From positions 1 through 64,000 of the forward strand of contig UQAQ01000007.1 in the NCBI GenBank assembly GCA_900539115.1: 64,000 nt of DNA, in the 5' to 3' direction. This DNA is from an uncultured Roseburia sp. GTDB lineage: Bacteria > Bacillota > Clostridia > Lachnospirales > Lachnospiraceae. Of this stretch, positions 1 to 6,601 are shown one piece after another (the stretch's first letter is position 1; each line of letters starts with the position of its first letter). Both the position numbers and the translations under genes were made by a program. The notes under the pieces are model-generated. The model worked only from the letters and a program-made list of their open reading frames with translations, ran no database searches and was not told where the DNA came from.

Positions 1-144
1 TTCGTTGCCTTTTGGCAACCATACTTGCTTTAAAGGCAACGGATTTCGAGGTTTTCTCTGTTTTTCGTTGCCTTTTTCGCTTCTTGCCGGCGGTAAAGGC
101 AACGGATTTTGCTGGGTTTCCCTTTTTTTCGTTGCCTTTTGGCA
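1..144. repeat. Right end of a 63-bp-period tandem hairpin array
   Basis: The core TTGCC of the unit recurs at 5, 68 and 132, so the period is 63 or 64 bp. Each unit pairs GTTGCCTTT with AAAGGCAAC around a loop of about 20 nt. The first unit is a short version in which GTTGCC and GGCAAC are separated by only four T, and it matches the end of the array at 5540. The array continues out of the window to the left. It abuts the 3' end of the minus-strand gene that ends at 145. Confidence 0.8.
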
Positions 145-879
145 TCATCCAAAATGCGACGTATCCCATGTCGCCAAGCCCGTAATGGCAAGTGCAAGGT
201 ATGCCACAAGAAGCAAAAACAAAAAAGCGACAATCAGGCTTATTGCTCCCTTTTTGTGCTCATCCGGATTTTGCATCCAAAATTTTATTGCAAGAGCGCA
301 TGCTACTATCTGCCACACAACCACGCACCAGGCAAACACCAAAAAAACAGATGTCGGAAAAAAACTTCCAATCAATGTAAACTCCATCCCTGCAGGAATG
401 CATGCCCATGACATCATCAGTGAAATTTGATAATCCGACATTCTCTCTTTTTTGGGCTTGCGAATTTTCTTTTTTCCTTTTTTGACAAGACAAACAATGA
501 AAAGCCCGACGCAAATTACAATATATATGCCGCCATATATGTCGCCGATAACTTTATTTGTATATCCATTATTCTCATTCAACATAAAATTTTGCACAAA
601 AATACAAACAAAAACAATAATCGCAATCATTTCTATCGCCCGAAACGAAGACTGCGTCTTTTTATCTTGTGCTTTTTGCACTTCAAATATCGAAATCAAA
701 AGTGCAAAAAAATTTGTAGTCAATGCAATGCAGCCAGCTACCGTCTGCATCATTGACAAATCCATCGGCGACCAGATTTCTATATTCGAAAGTATCTGAA
801 TTACCGCATACATCCCTATCGAAAGGAAAATCACAAGCAATAGCATACTTCTCGACGCCTTTTCACTTCTTTGTTTCAT
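145..879 (-). CDS. Membrane protein, apparent B+A fusion of the local small-protein family
   Basis: About 244 residues with roughly six or seven hydrophobic segments; function unknown. The C-terminal 100 residues match the type A small proteins next to it: a conserved Ile-Pro, a Trp-Gln motif (VVWQIVACALAIKFWMQNP) and an 'ALAITGLA' ending nearly shared with the neighbour at 986. The N-terminal half resembles the type B proteins in length, in helix pattern and in a polar loop with Gln-Lys-Ala-Gln. It therefore looks like a fusion of the two building blocks that elsewhere in this cluster are separate genes. ATG at 879 is chosen over an upstream TTG because GAGGAG lies at proper distance. Last gene of the minus-strand row; its 3' end runs into the 63-bp array. 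Confidence 0.7.
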   Translation of the reverse strand: MKQRSEKASRSMLLLVIFLSIGMYAVIQILSNIEIWSPMDLSMMQTVAGCIALTTNFFALLISIFEVQKAQDKKTQSSFRAIEMIAIIVFVCIFVQNFMLNENNGYTNKVIGDIYGGIYIVICVGLFIVCLVKKGKKKIRKPKKERMSDYQISLMMSWACIPAGMEFTLIGSFFPTSVFLVFAWCVVVWQIVACALAIKFWMQNPDEHKKGAISLIVAFLFLLLVAYLALAITGLATWDTSHFG

Positions 880-985
880 ATTCTCCAACTCCTCGAATTT
901 CTATAATTACCGAGCATCTATCTCTGTATTTTAAACATCTTTATCCCAATTTTTCCCTTCCAAAGTGCTTTCTTATAAAACTAAT

Positions 986-1297
986 TTAACCAAAACGTTT
1001 TGCCAAGCCCGTAATGGCAAGTGCAAAAAATCCAACAAAAATCAGAAATACTACTGACAAAATCAAGCCACTCCAAGCTTTCATTTTTTTGCGCGGATTG
1101 TTTTTGAAGAACCTTATTGCAAAAAAGACTGCCGATATCTGCCATATTACCGGGCACCAAAGGAGGAACAGCGCCAAGCCCGTTGGCATACTACCTGCAA
1201 GCAGCATAAAAACCTGTGTCATGGGAATACATGTAACCGATAACACTATTGACTGTTCAAAATCATTCATATCTGTCTTTTTTGATTTATTTTGCAT
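986..1297 (-). CDS. Small membrane protein, type A
   Basis: About 103 residues, three predicted membrane segments, function unknown. It carries the type A signature: an N-terminal acidic/polar stretch, a conserved 'CIP', then WCPVIWQISAVFFAIRFF and an Asn-Pro followed by Arg/Lys. An upstream ATG at 1321 has no ribosome site of its own; the stretch after it contains a GGAAG-type site serving the ATG at 1297, so the shorter start is preferred. Its 5' region is nearly the same as that of the gene at 2311-2610, which points to a shared leader that was copied with the duplications. Confidence 0.7.
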   Translation of the reverse strand: MQNKSKKTDMNDFEQSIVLSVTCIPMTQVFMLLAGSMPTGLALFLLWCPVIWQISAVFFAIRFFKNNPRKKMKAWSGLILSVVFLIFVGFFALAITGLAKRFG

Positions 1298-1333
1298 TTC
1301 TTTTTTACTTCCCTTCCTCATGAAAGTGCATTT

Positions 1334-1615
1334 TTATGATCTTTGCAGGCACTCAAACAACACCACAACTACTGCAAATACAATAGCAAATATCAGACTC
1401 ACAATAGAAAGTGTAAAATCTTCTTTGCTTTTCTGGTTTCCAAGCGCAATAATGCTAAAACCAGCAGCCACAGCCTGCCATATAATCACCGGAATAACCC
1501 CCTGCAAAGATGCAGATCCTATCATCAATACAATTCCTTTTATCGGTAGATAACTCATCGACATTCCCAAAGAAAGAACATACCACAACACGCCATTATT
1601 TTTATTTATATTCAT
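1334..1615 (-). CDS. Small membrane protein, type B (copy 2)
   Basis: 93 residues, about three membrane segments, function unknown. It is nearly identical to the protein at 3084-3365, differing at only a few residues (for example Asn/Ser near the start and Leu/Met and Phe/Leu in the last helix). The ATG overlaps the TGA of the preceding type A gene as ATGA, with GGGAGG five bases upstream, so the two are probably translationally coupled. The A-B pair 1334-1944 is a direct duplicate of 3084-3694. Confidence 0.75.
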   Translation of the reverse strand: MNINKNNGVLWYVLSLGMSMSYLPIKGIVLMIGSASLQGVIPVIIWQAVAAGFSIIALGNQKSKEDFTLSIVSLIFAIVFAVVVVLFECLQRS

Positions 1616-1944
1616 AAATTCCTCCCATTCATCAACGAAACATGCATTTGGGTTAATACAAATGACAAAAGCGCTGTTCCAATATAAAAAATTAACACTA
1701 GTACGATACCCCCGACTCCCTTTTTTCGTTTATCTGGATTCTGTCGTATAAATCGCACTGCAAAAAAACAGGATACCATTTGGCATATCACTGGAAACCA
1801 AGTTACAAGATAATTCACAAATTTGGGAACAAACTCTCCCGGGATAAGGAACCATATAACTAAAATCCACCACCACGCCGGAATACTTGTCAAAGTTATC
1901 ATCAACGAAATTCCATGATCATTCTTGTTTCTATTTTTCTTCAT
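1612..1944 (-). CDS. Small membrane protein, type A (copy 2)
   Basis: 110 residues with about three hydrophobic segments and the type A core WFPVICQMVSCFFAVRFIR followed by QNPDKRKKG. A near-identical copy lies at 3362-3694. Function unknown. Start supported by GGGAGG about ten bases before the ATG. The stop overlaps the start of the type B gene downstream. Divergence between the copies is concentrated in the N-terminus and the central loop, while the two C-termini are the same. Confidence 0.75.
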   Translation of the reverse strand: MKKNRNKNDHGISLMITLTSIPAWWWILVIWFLIPGEFVPKFVNYLVTWFPVICQMVSCFFAVRFIRQNPDKRKKGVGGIVLVLIFYIGTALLSFVLTQMHVSLMNGRNL

Positions 1945-2004
1945 ATTTTTTGTCCTCCCGCATTATGTGGCAAATTTTTTGTGATATGAAGCGGCCTCTG
2001 ACAC

Positions 2005-2304
2005 CTAAACAATATACGGATACAACAAAAACACAATTATAGCAACAGCCGGGAGCAAACTTAATGGATATAAAAATATTTTATTCTCCAGCGGTGCTTC
2101 ATCATTTGTCCCAATATTAGCAATAAAGACAAATTCGACACTTTGTAATACTACTATAAAAAAGCAAAGTATCACAAATACATCCAATCTTTCCCTTGCA
2201 AATGCAGTTGCCAGCGGTATCATCCGAATATCCCATATAATGACAAAACTAGCTCCTAATGATCGAAGTATGTATCCTATAAATAATTTAATCGCTTTTA
2301 TCAT
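2005..2304 (-). CDS. Small membrane protein, type C
   Basis: 99 residues with three or four hydrophobic segments; no similarity that I recognise to types A and B except size and topology. It starts six bases after the stop of the type B-like gene at 2311-2610, with a GGGGG ribosome site lying over that gene's stop. Function unknown. It is the only member of the row without an evident relative in the window. Confidence 0.65.
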   Translation of the reverse strand: MIKAIKLFIGYILRSLGASFVIIWDIRMIPLATAFARERLDVFVILCFFIVVLQSVEFVFIANIGTNDEAPLENKIFLYPLSLLPAVAIIVFLLYPYIV

Positions 2305-2310
2305 CTGTTT

Positions 2311-2610
2311 TTACCCCCATACGAATGCCTGTAATTCTAAATTTGCAACTACAAATATCACAATATCCGGGATCATCCATAATCCCGCATAAATCGCGCT
2401 TATAATCCCCAGCACTTTATCCTTTTGATTCTTCGATTCTTTTACTGCCTGCACACCAAGCAGCACTGCAAGCAGCTGTAATCCTGCTGCGAAAAAGAAA
2501 AACCCAAAGGTATTTACCTCGCTTACATTCCATCCCATAGTCACCAATTTAGGTAAAAATATTGAGATAAACATAGCTGTGTATCTGCTTTTTTTTGATT
2601 TATTTATCAT
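2311..2610 (-). CDS. Small membrane protein, type B-like
   Basis: About 99 residues, three membrane segments, function unknown. The middle has the type B pattern, a hydrophobic helix followed by a charged loop (AVKESKNQKDK) and two more helices, but it is diverged from the two near-identical type B copies. An upstream ATG at 2634 lacks a ribosome site; AGAGGAG precedes the ATG at 2610. The leader (2590-2655) is nearly the same as that of the type A gene at 986. Confidence 0.65.
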   Translation of the reverse strand: MINKSKKSRYTAMFISIFLPKLVTMGWNVSEVNTFGFFFFAAGLQLLAVLLGVQAVKESKNQKDKVLGIISAIYAGLWMIPDIVIFVVANLELQAFVWG

Positions 2611-2745
2611 TTCTTTTTTACTCCTCTTCCTCATGAAAGTGCATTTTTAAGTTCATCACACACCTTCAAACACTGCCACAACTAAAGCAAGTACAGTTTC
2701 TACCACGGCAAAAATCGAGCTCAAAGCACGAAACATGTGTTCCTG

Positions 2746-3063
2746 TTATTTTAATCCCCATGGATGAAGTGTCATTTCAGTCGTCAAAAGTCCCCAAAGG
2801 GCACATCCTATATAACTTATTAATGATATACCCAGGTATATCACACCGTCTCTCCGGTCATTTGGATTTTTCCGGATATACCGTATTGCAAAAAAGCAAG
2901 CTGCCATCTGCCACATCACCGGGAACCAATTGCAAAACACAACTGCCTCCGTAGAAATATCTCCGCATGAAAAAAATGTAAACAATGCTTGCAACGGTAT
3001 TGACACTGGAATCCCGGTAAAATCCATTAGCAATGAAATTTCATTGTCTTTCAGTTTTTTCAT
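2746..3063 (-). CDS. Small membrane protein, type A
   Basis: 105 residues, three hydrophobic segments. It has the type A core WFPVMWQMAACFFAIRYIR followed by KNPNDRRDG, and begins with the shared 'NEISLLM' stretch. More diverged than the duplicated copies at 1612 and 3362. Function unknown. An AGGAGG site lies about 12 bases before the ATG. It follows the type B copy at 3084 in the same direction. Confidence 0.7.
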   Translation of the reverse strand: MKKLKDNEISLLMDFTGIPVSIPLQALFTFFSCGDISTEAVVFCNWFPVMWQMAACFFAIRYIRKNPNDRRDGVIYLGISLISYIGCALWGLLTTEMTLHPWGLK

Positions 3064-3083
3064 ATACTATCTCGTCCTCCTTT

Positions 3084-3365
3084 TCACGATCTTTGCAGGC
3101 ACTCAAACAACACCACAACCACCGCAAGTACAATAGCAAATATCATACTCACAATAGAAAGTGTAAAATCTTCTTTGCTTTTCTGGTTTCCAAGCGCAAT
3201 AATGCTAAAACCAGCAGCCACAGCCTGCCATATGATCACCGGAATAACCCCCTGCAAAGATGCAGATCCTATCATCAATACAATTCCTTTTATCGGCAGA
3301 TAACTCATCGACATTCCCAAAGAAAGAACGTACCACAACACACCATTATTTTTATCTATACTCAT
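3084..3365 (-). CDS. Small membrane protein, type B (copy 1)
   Basis: 93 residues, nearly identical to the protein at 1334-1615. The start codon overlaps the stop of the type A gene 3362-3694 as ATGA, with GGGAGG five bases upstream, as in the other copy. Function unknown. The preserved A-then-B overlap in both copies suggests the two products act together, which is inference. Confidence 0.75.
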   Translation of the reverse strand: MSIDKNNGVLWYVLSLGMSMSYLPIKGIVLMIGSASLQGVIPVIIWQAVAAGFSIIALGNQKSKEDFTLSIVSMIFAIVLAVVVVLFECLQRS

Positions 3366-3694
3366 AAGTTCCTCCCATTCATCAGTGAAACATGCATTTG
3401 GGTTAATACAAATGACAAAAGCGCTGTTCCAATATAAAAAACTAACACTAGTACGATACCCCCGATTCCCTTTTTTCGTTTATCTGGATTCTGTCGTATA
3501 AATCGTACTGCAAAAAAACAGGATACCATTTGGCATATTGCAGGGAACCAAAGCACAAGATAATTCACAAATTTAGGAACAATCTCTCCCGGGGTAAGGA
3601 AGCGTATAAAGAAAATCCACCACCACGCCGGAATACTTGTCAAAGTTATCATCAACGAAATTCCATGATCATTCGTCTTGCTTTTTTTCTGCAT
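3362..3694 (-). CDS. Small membrane protein, type A (copy 1), first gene of the row
   Basis: 110 residues with the core WFPAICQMVSCFFAVRFIR and three hydrophobic segments. Near-identical to 1612-1944. It is the first gene of the minus-strand row, preceded by an AAGGGG ribosome site and by a possible promoter at 3791-3818. Function unknown: no enzymatic motif, no signal peptide, only short charged loops. Confidence 0.75.
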   Translation of the reverse strand: MQKKSKTNDHGISLMITLTSIPAWWWIFFIRFLTPGEIVPKFVNYLVLWFPAICQMVSCFFAVRFIRQNPDKRKKGIGGIVLVLVFYIGTALLSFVLTQMHVSLMNGRNL

Positions 3695-3790
3695 ATTTTT
3701 TCATCCCCTTTCTTTAACATACTTCGTCCACTTTCCTTTCTTTTTTTCCACGCCTAGCACGAATACGAAAATACAATTTCTTCTTTTTAC

Positions 3791-3818
3791 ATTTTAACAG
3801 ATATTTGTTCTTTTTCAA
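3791..3818 (-). promoter_or_regulatory. Possible sigma-A promoter of the small membrane-protein row
   Basis: On the minus strand TTGAAA (3813-3818) and TAAAAT (3791-3796) are 16 bases apart. The -35 overlaps the stop codon of the gene that ends at 3815. Moderate match only. Confidence 0.4.
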
Positions 3819-5030
3819 AGTGTATCTCCGATTTCCATTTGTACCACATCCGGTGCTTGATAATTTTGAAGCTGCACAAAACAATTCGTAAAACGCGCTT
3901 GATATGTTCTATTTTCCGTCACAACAATTGGATACTCTGGTTCTTTGGAAACAAAATTCCCCTTTTCATCATACCAACCAATAAACTCATTATTTTCGTC
4001 CGTTTCAGCTTTTAATACAACAGCATCTCCATACGTTAAATTCGCAAAAGAAGATGCAGTCCCCCTCCCTTGCACCTCTGTCGCAACTGATAATGTATTC
4101 AAATCTTCTTGCTCCAAAAGCTGATTATAATGAATTTCTTTGCCATTTTCACTTTTTAAACTTTGATCTTTTAAACTCACATCAGGCGAGATATTCATCT
4201 CCATTATTCTTTTATTAGATACTGAAATATCTTTGAACAAAATACGTTGTTCTTCTCCTGCATCCAGATCTTCCGTAGACAGAATATAATCCATCTTACC
4301 ATCAGCATTTCCCGTGAGTTTTATCTTATAATTTAATGACGCATTGATTTTAAACTGCTTTGAATCACCAATAACTTCCAGATCCAAGGGACAATTAATG
4401 ATACCTTTTACTAATTTTTTTGGTGCTTTTAGTACATCTTCCGGCACACTATTTATCATCGCTAAATAGGTTTCATAAGTATGAGAATATTCAAAAGTAG
4501 CCTTATGAACACCAAAGAAAATCATCACAACAAATCCAATATCACCACCATAATTCGATAACAACGCCAAACCTATGTTTTTCTTTACTCCAAGGGAAGA
4601 TAGTCCTTCAACCATAGCTTTTGACAATAAACCTTGAAACAAAGTCTCAACACTTTTTATTTCATCACTCTTCCCCCAATCTTCTGAAATTAAATCGGAA
4701 ATACATATATCGTCCCATATCTTCCAAATGACTTTTTTCCATTCAACATAAATTCCCTGCAAATTGAACAATTCCCGCCTCAATTTCTTTTGCGTCTCTT
4801 GTAACTCTACTAGTAAAATCACCCTGAACAACCAATACATCTTCTTCGAGGTTTTCATTCGCTTTGACATCCCATTTTTCAACAACTTCTAATTCTGCTG
4901 ATTTTTCCGCGGCTGTCTCCTGTGTTTTATCATTTGCTACTGCTGCAAGAGTTACTGATACATTTCCCTCTAATAACATCGCCATCGCCAAAACGGCACA
5001 AAATCCTCTACGTATTCTTCTTTTCATCAT
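3815..5030 (-). pseudogene. Frameshifted secreted protein with an InlB/bacterial-repeat-type module
   Basis: The reading frame opens at 5030 with a signal peptide (MMKRRIRRGFCAVLAMAMLL and an Ala-rich end) and stops at 4743. The rest of the protein continues in another frame down to 3815. The frames overlap between 4743 and 4885; a one-base indel near 4755-4770 would join them into one protein of about 400 residues. The distal part has the pattern of a Listeria-Bacteroides/InlB-like repeat around FIGWYDEKGNFVSKEPEYPI, typical of extracellular proteins. The middle part is unrecognised. No slippery heptamer is visible at the junction, so decay or a sequencing error is likelier than programmed frameshifting. 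Confidence 0.65.
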
Positions 5031-5184
5031 ATCCCTTTCTCCCTTCGTAATATATGCCCTTTATTTTGGTAACAATTTCCATATATATTATAATAAATGA
5101 CAACTTTATTTTTCGCAAGCATTTTTTTACAAATTTTATGTTTTTCTCTTTTTCCTGTATAAAGATAACTTCCGTAGCAATCGC

Positions 5185-5565
5185 TGAGAGGGGCAACGAA
5201 TTTCGGGGATTTCCTCGATTTTCGTTGCCTTTTTCACTTCTTGCCGGCGAGAAAAGCATCGGATTTTGCTGGGTTTCCCTTTTTTCGTTGCCTTTTTCAC
5301 TTCTTGCCGGCGAGAAAGGCATCGGATTTCGAGGATTTCTCTGTTTTTCGTTGCCTTTTTCACTTCTTGCCGGCGGTAAAGGCATCGAATTTTGCTGAGT
5401 TTCCCTTTTTTCGTTGCCTTTTTCACTTCTTGCCGGCGGTAAAGGCATCGAATTTTGCTGAGTTTCCCTTTTTTCGTTGCCTTTTCCCGCTTCACAAGCC
5501 GAGAAAGGCAACGGATTTCGGGGATTTCCTCGATTTTCGTTGCCTTTTGGCAACCATACTTACTC
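5185..5565. repeat. 63-bp tandem hairpin array, six units plus a half unit
   Basis: TTGCC cores lie at 5225, 5288, 5351, 5414, 5477 and 5540, a constant 63 bp. Each unit has the GTTGCCTTT / AAAGGCAAC (or AAAGGCATC) stem; loops come in two versions, one with CTTCTTGCCGGCG and one with CCCGCTTCACAAGCCGAG. The second version is the unit that makes up the array at 47.2 kb. The last unit is the short GTTGCC-TTTT-GGCAAC form. The array starts directly after the stop of the AraC/GGDEF gene and fills the gap up to the leader of the frameshifted gene. It is open in several frames because 63 is divisible by three; these frames have no ribosome sites and are not called as genes. Confidence 0.9.
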
Positions 5566-5579
5566 AGGAAATTTTTAAC

Positions 5580-6389
5580 TCATCTTTCCTTTTTTCGCAC
5601 GCTATTGATAGCCTCATGCATTTCCTCAAAAAACTCGTTGTAGCGCAAGTTTCCATCCGGCACTTTGCAAAGCCCCGCCCGGAGACTCAATGAAATTTCT
5701 TTATTATTCCACAGAATTTTTTCTCCATTGTGCGCAAGAACCTTTTCGATGATATTTTTTACCTCGTTTTCATTCTCACTTCCTGTTATCAAGGCAAATT
5801 CATCCCCACCAATGCGAAGCTGTAACATATTTTCTGTACAGACCTGCTCGATTCGTTTTAAGGATTCCAAAATCGCCAAATCTCCTGCCTCCCTTGAAAT
5901 ATCATTGATTGGCATAAGCCCCACAATATCAAAACAAATCACATAGGTTCCTTTCATTCTGCAAATTTCATCATAAGCTTCACTGATATCTATTCTTTTT
6001 GCTGCCATATCTTCATCTGCTCCTTCCTGATATTGATAATCCAGTCTGGGACATATCTCAGAAAACCGCCATGTTTTTTTGTACTCCGTAGGAGTAATTT
6101 TCCATATTTTCTTAAACGCACGGACAAAATTTTCCGGCGACCCAAACTGATATTTGTAAGCAATGTCTATCATTTTCATGTCCGTATCCAGAATATCTTT
6201 GGCCGCCAGACTAATTCTGCGCCGCAAAACATAATCCTTCACGCTTCGGTGCAGTGCCAGCCGAAACAACTTTTGCAGACTTGACAGCGACACACCGCAA
6301 TAATCAGCAACTGCCTGACTGTCAACTTCCTCGCAAATATTGTTTTCAATACATTCCAATGCATCCGTTAATACATAAAAATTTTTCAT
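5580..6389 (-). CDS. AraC-type DNA-binding domain fused to a GGDEF domain
   Basis: 269 residues. Residues about 8-105 form an AraC/XylS double helix-turn-helix, ending in the typical FSxPxNFxRxFKKxxxxTPxEY pattern (FGSPENFVRAFKKIWKITPT). Residues about 140-265 are a GGDEF domain with an intact signature RIGGDEFAL and an upstream metal-binding segment FDIVGLMPIND. GGDEF proteins make cyclic di-GMP from two GTP; the signature suggests activity, although the usual Phe-Lys before Ile-Asn-Asp is replaced. A direct link of a DNA-binding domain to a nucleotide cyclase, with no sensor domain and no membrane segment, is unusual. AGGAGG precedes the ATG. A regulator whose output and DNA binding are coupled is plausible; targets unknown. 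Confidence 0.85.
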   Translation of the reverse strand: MKNFYVLTDALECIENNICEEVDSQAVADYCGVSLSSLQKLFRLALHRSVKDYVLRRRISLAAKDILDTDMKMIDIAYKYQFGSPENFVRAFKKIWKITPTEYKKTWRFSEICPRLDYQYQEGADEDMAAKRIDISEAYDEICRMKGTYVICFDIVGLMPINDISREAGDLAILESLKRIEQVCTENMLQLRIGGDEFALITGSENENEVKNIIEKVLAHNGEKILWNNKEISLSLRAGLCKVPDGNLRYNEFFEEMHEAINSVRKKER

Positions 6390-6546
6390 TGCCGCCTCCT
6401 TCCGGAACGCTCTCTTCTGCGCTCCTTTTCAGAAAATCATCAGCTGAATCGTTTTCTTGTTCCTAATATATCATAGACAACTTGCAATTTCTTGATTTTT
6501 TGAGCATGAAATTGGATATTTCCTCTTGCTTTCCATAAATAGCAAA

Positions 6547-6583
6547 AAATCGGACTACACTGCAACATGTAATCCGATTTACT
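6547..6583 (-). terminator. Terminator of the PBP1A gene
   Basis: AAATCGGA (6548-6555) pairs with TCCGATTT (6573-6580) downstream of the stop of the penicillin-binding protein gene; on the minus strand the stem is followed by a T-rich stretch. Confidence 0.7.
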
Positions 6584-6601
6584 ATTTAAATTGCTTCACC
6601 A

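Larger units (their letters stand above)
1334..1944. repeat. Segmental duplication, copy 2 of a two-gene unit
   Basis: About 611 bp, co-linear and highly similar to 3084-3694, covering one overlapping type A/type B gene pair. The similarity includes both reading frames, the ATGA junction and part of the downstream leader with its 'TTTGCAGGCACTCAAACAAC' stretch. The intervening genes at 2005-3063 are not part of the copy. Confidence 0.85.
3084..3694. repeat. Segmental duplication, copy 1 of a two-gene unit
   Basis: Partner of 1334-1944 in the same orientation. Few substitutions separate the two, so the duplication is recent, or the copies are kept alike by gene conversion. Confidence 0.85.

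Noticed and set aside
4743..4885. Programmed ribosomal frameshift in the secreted protein
   Set aside because: No slippery heptamer, no clear downstream stem; a one-base indel explains the frames.
5185..5565. CRISPR array
   Set aside because: There are regular repeats, but the whole 63-bp unit is repeated, with no unique spacers, and no cas genes are in the window.
5008..5693. Repeat-coded frames of 110-180 codons at the 5-kb array (for example with RQEVKKATKK repeats)
   Set aside because: Same artefact of the 63-bp period; frames on both strands, no start signals.
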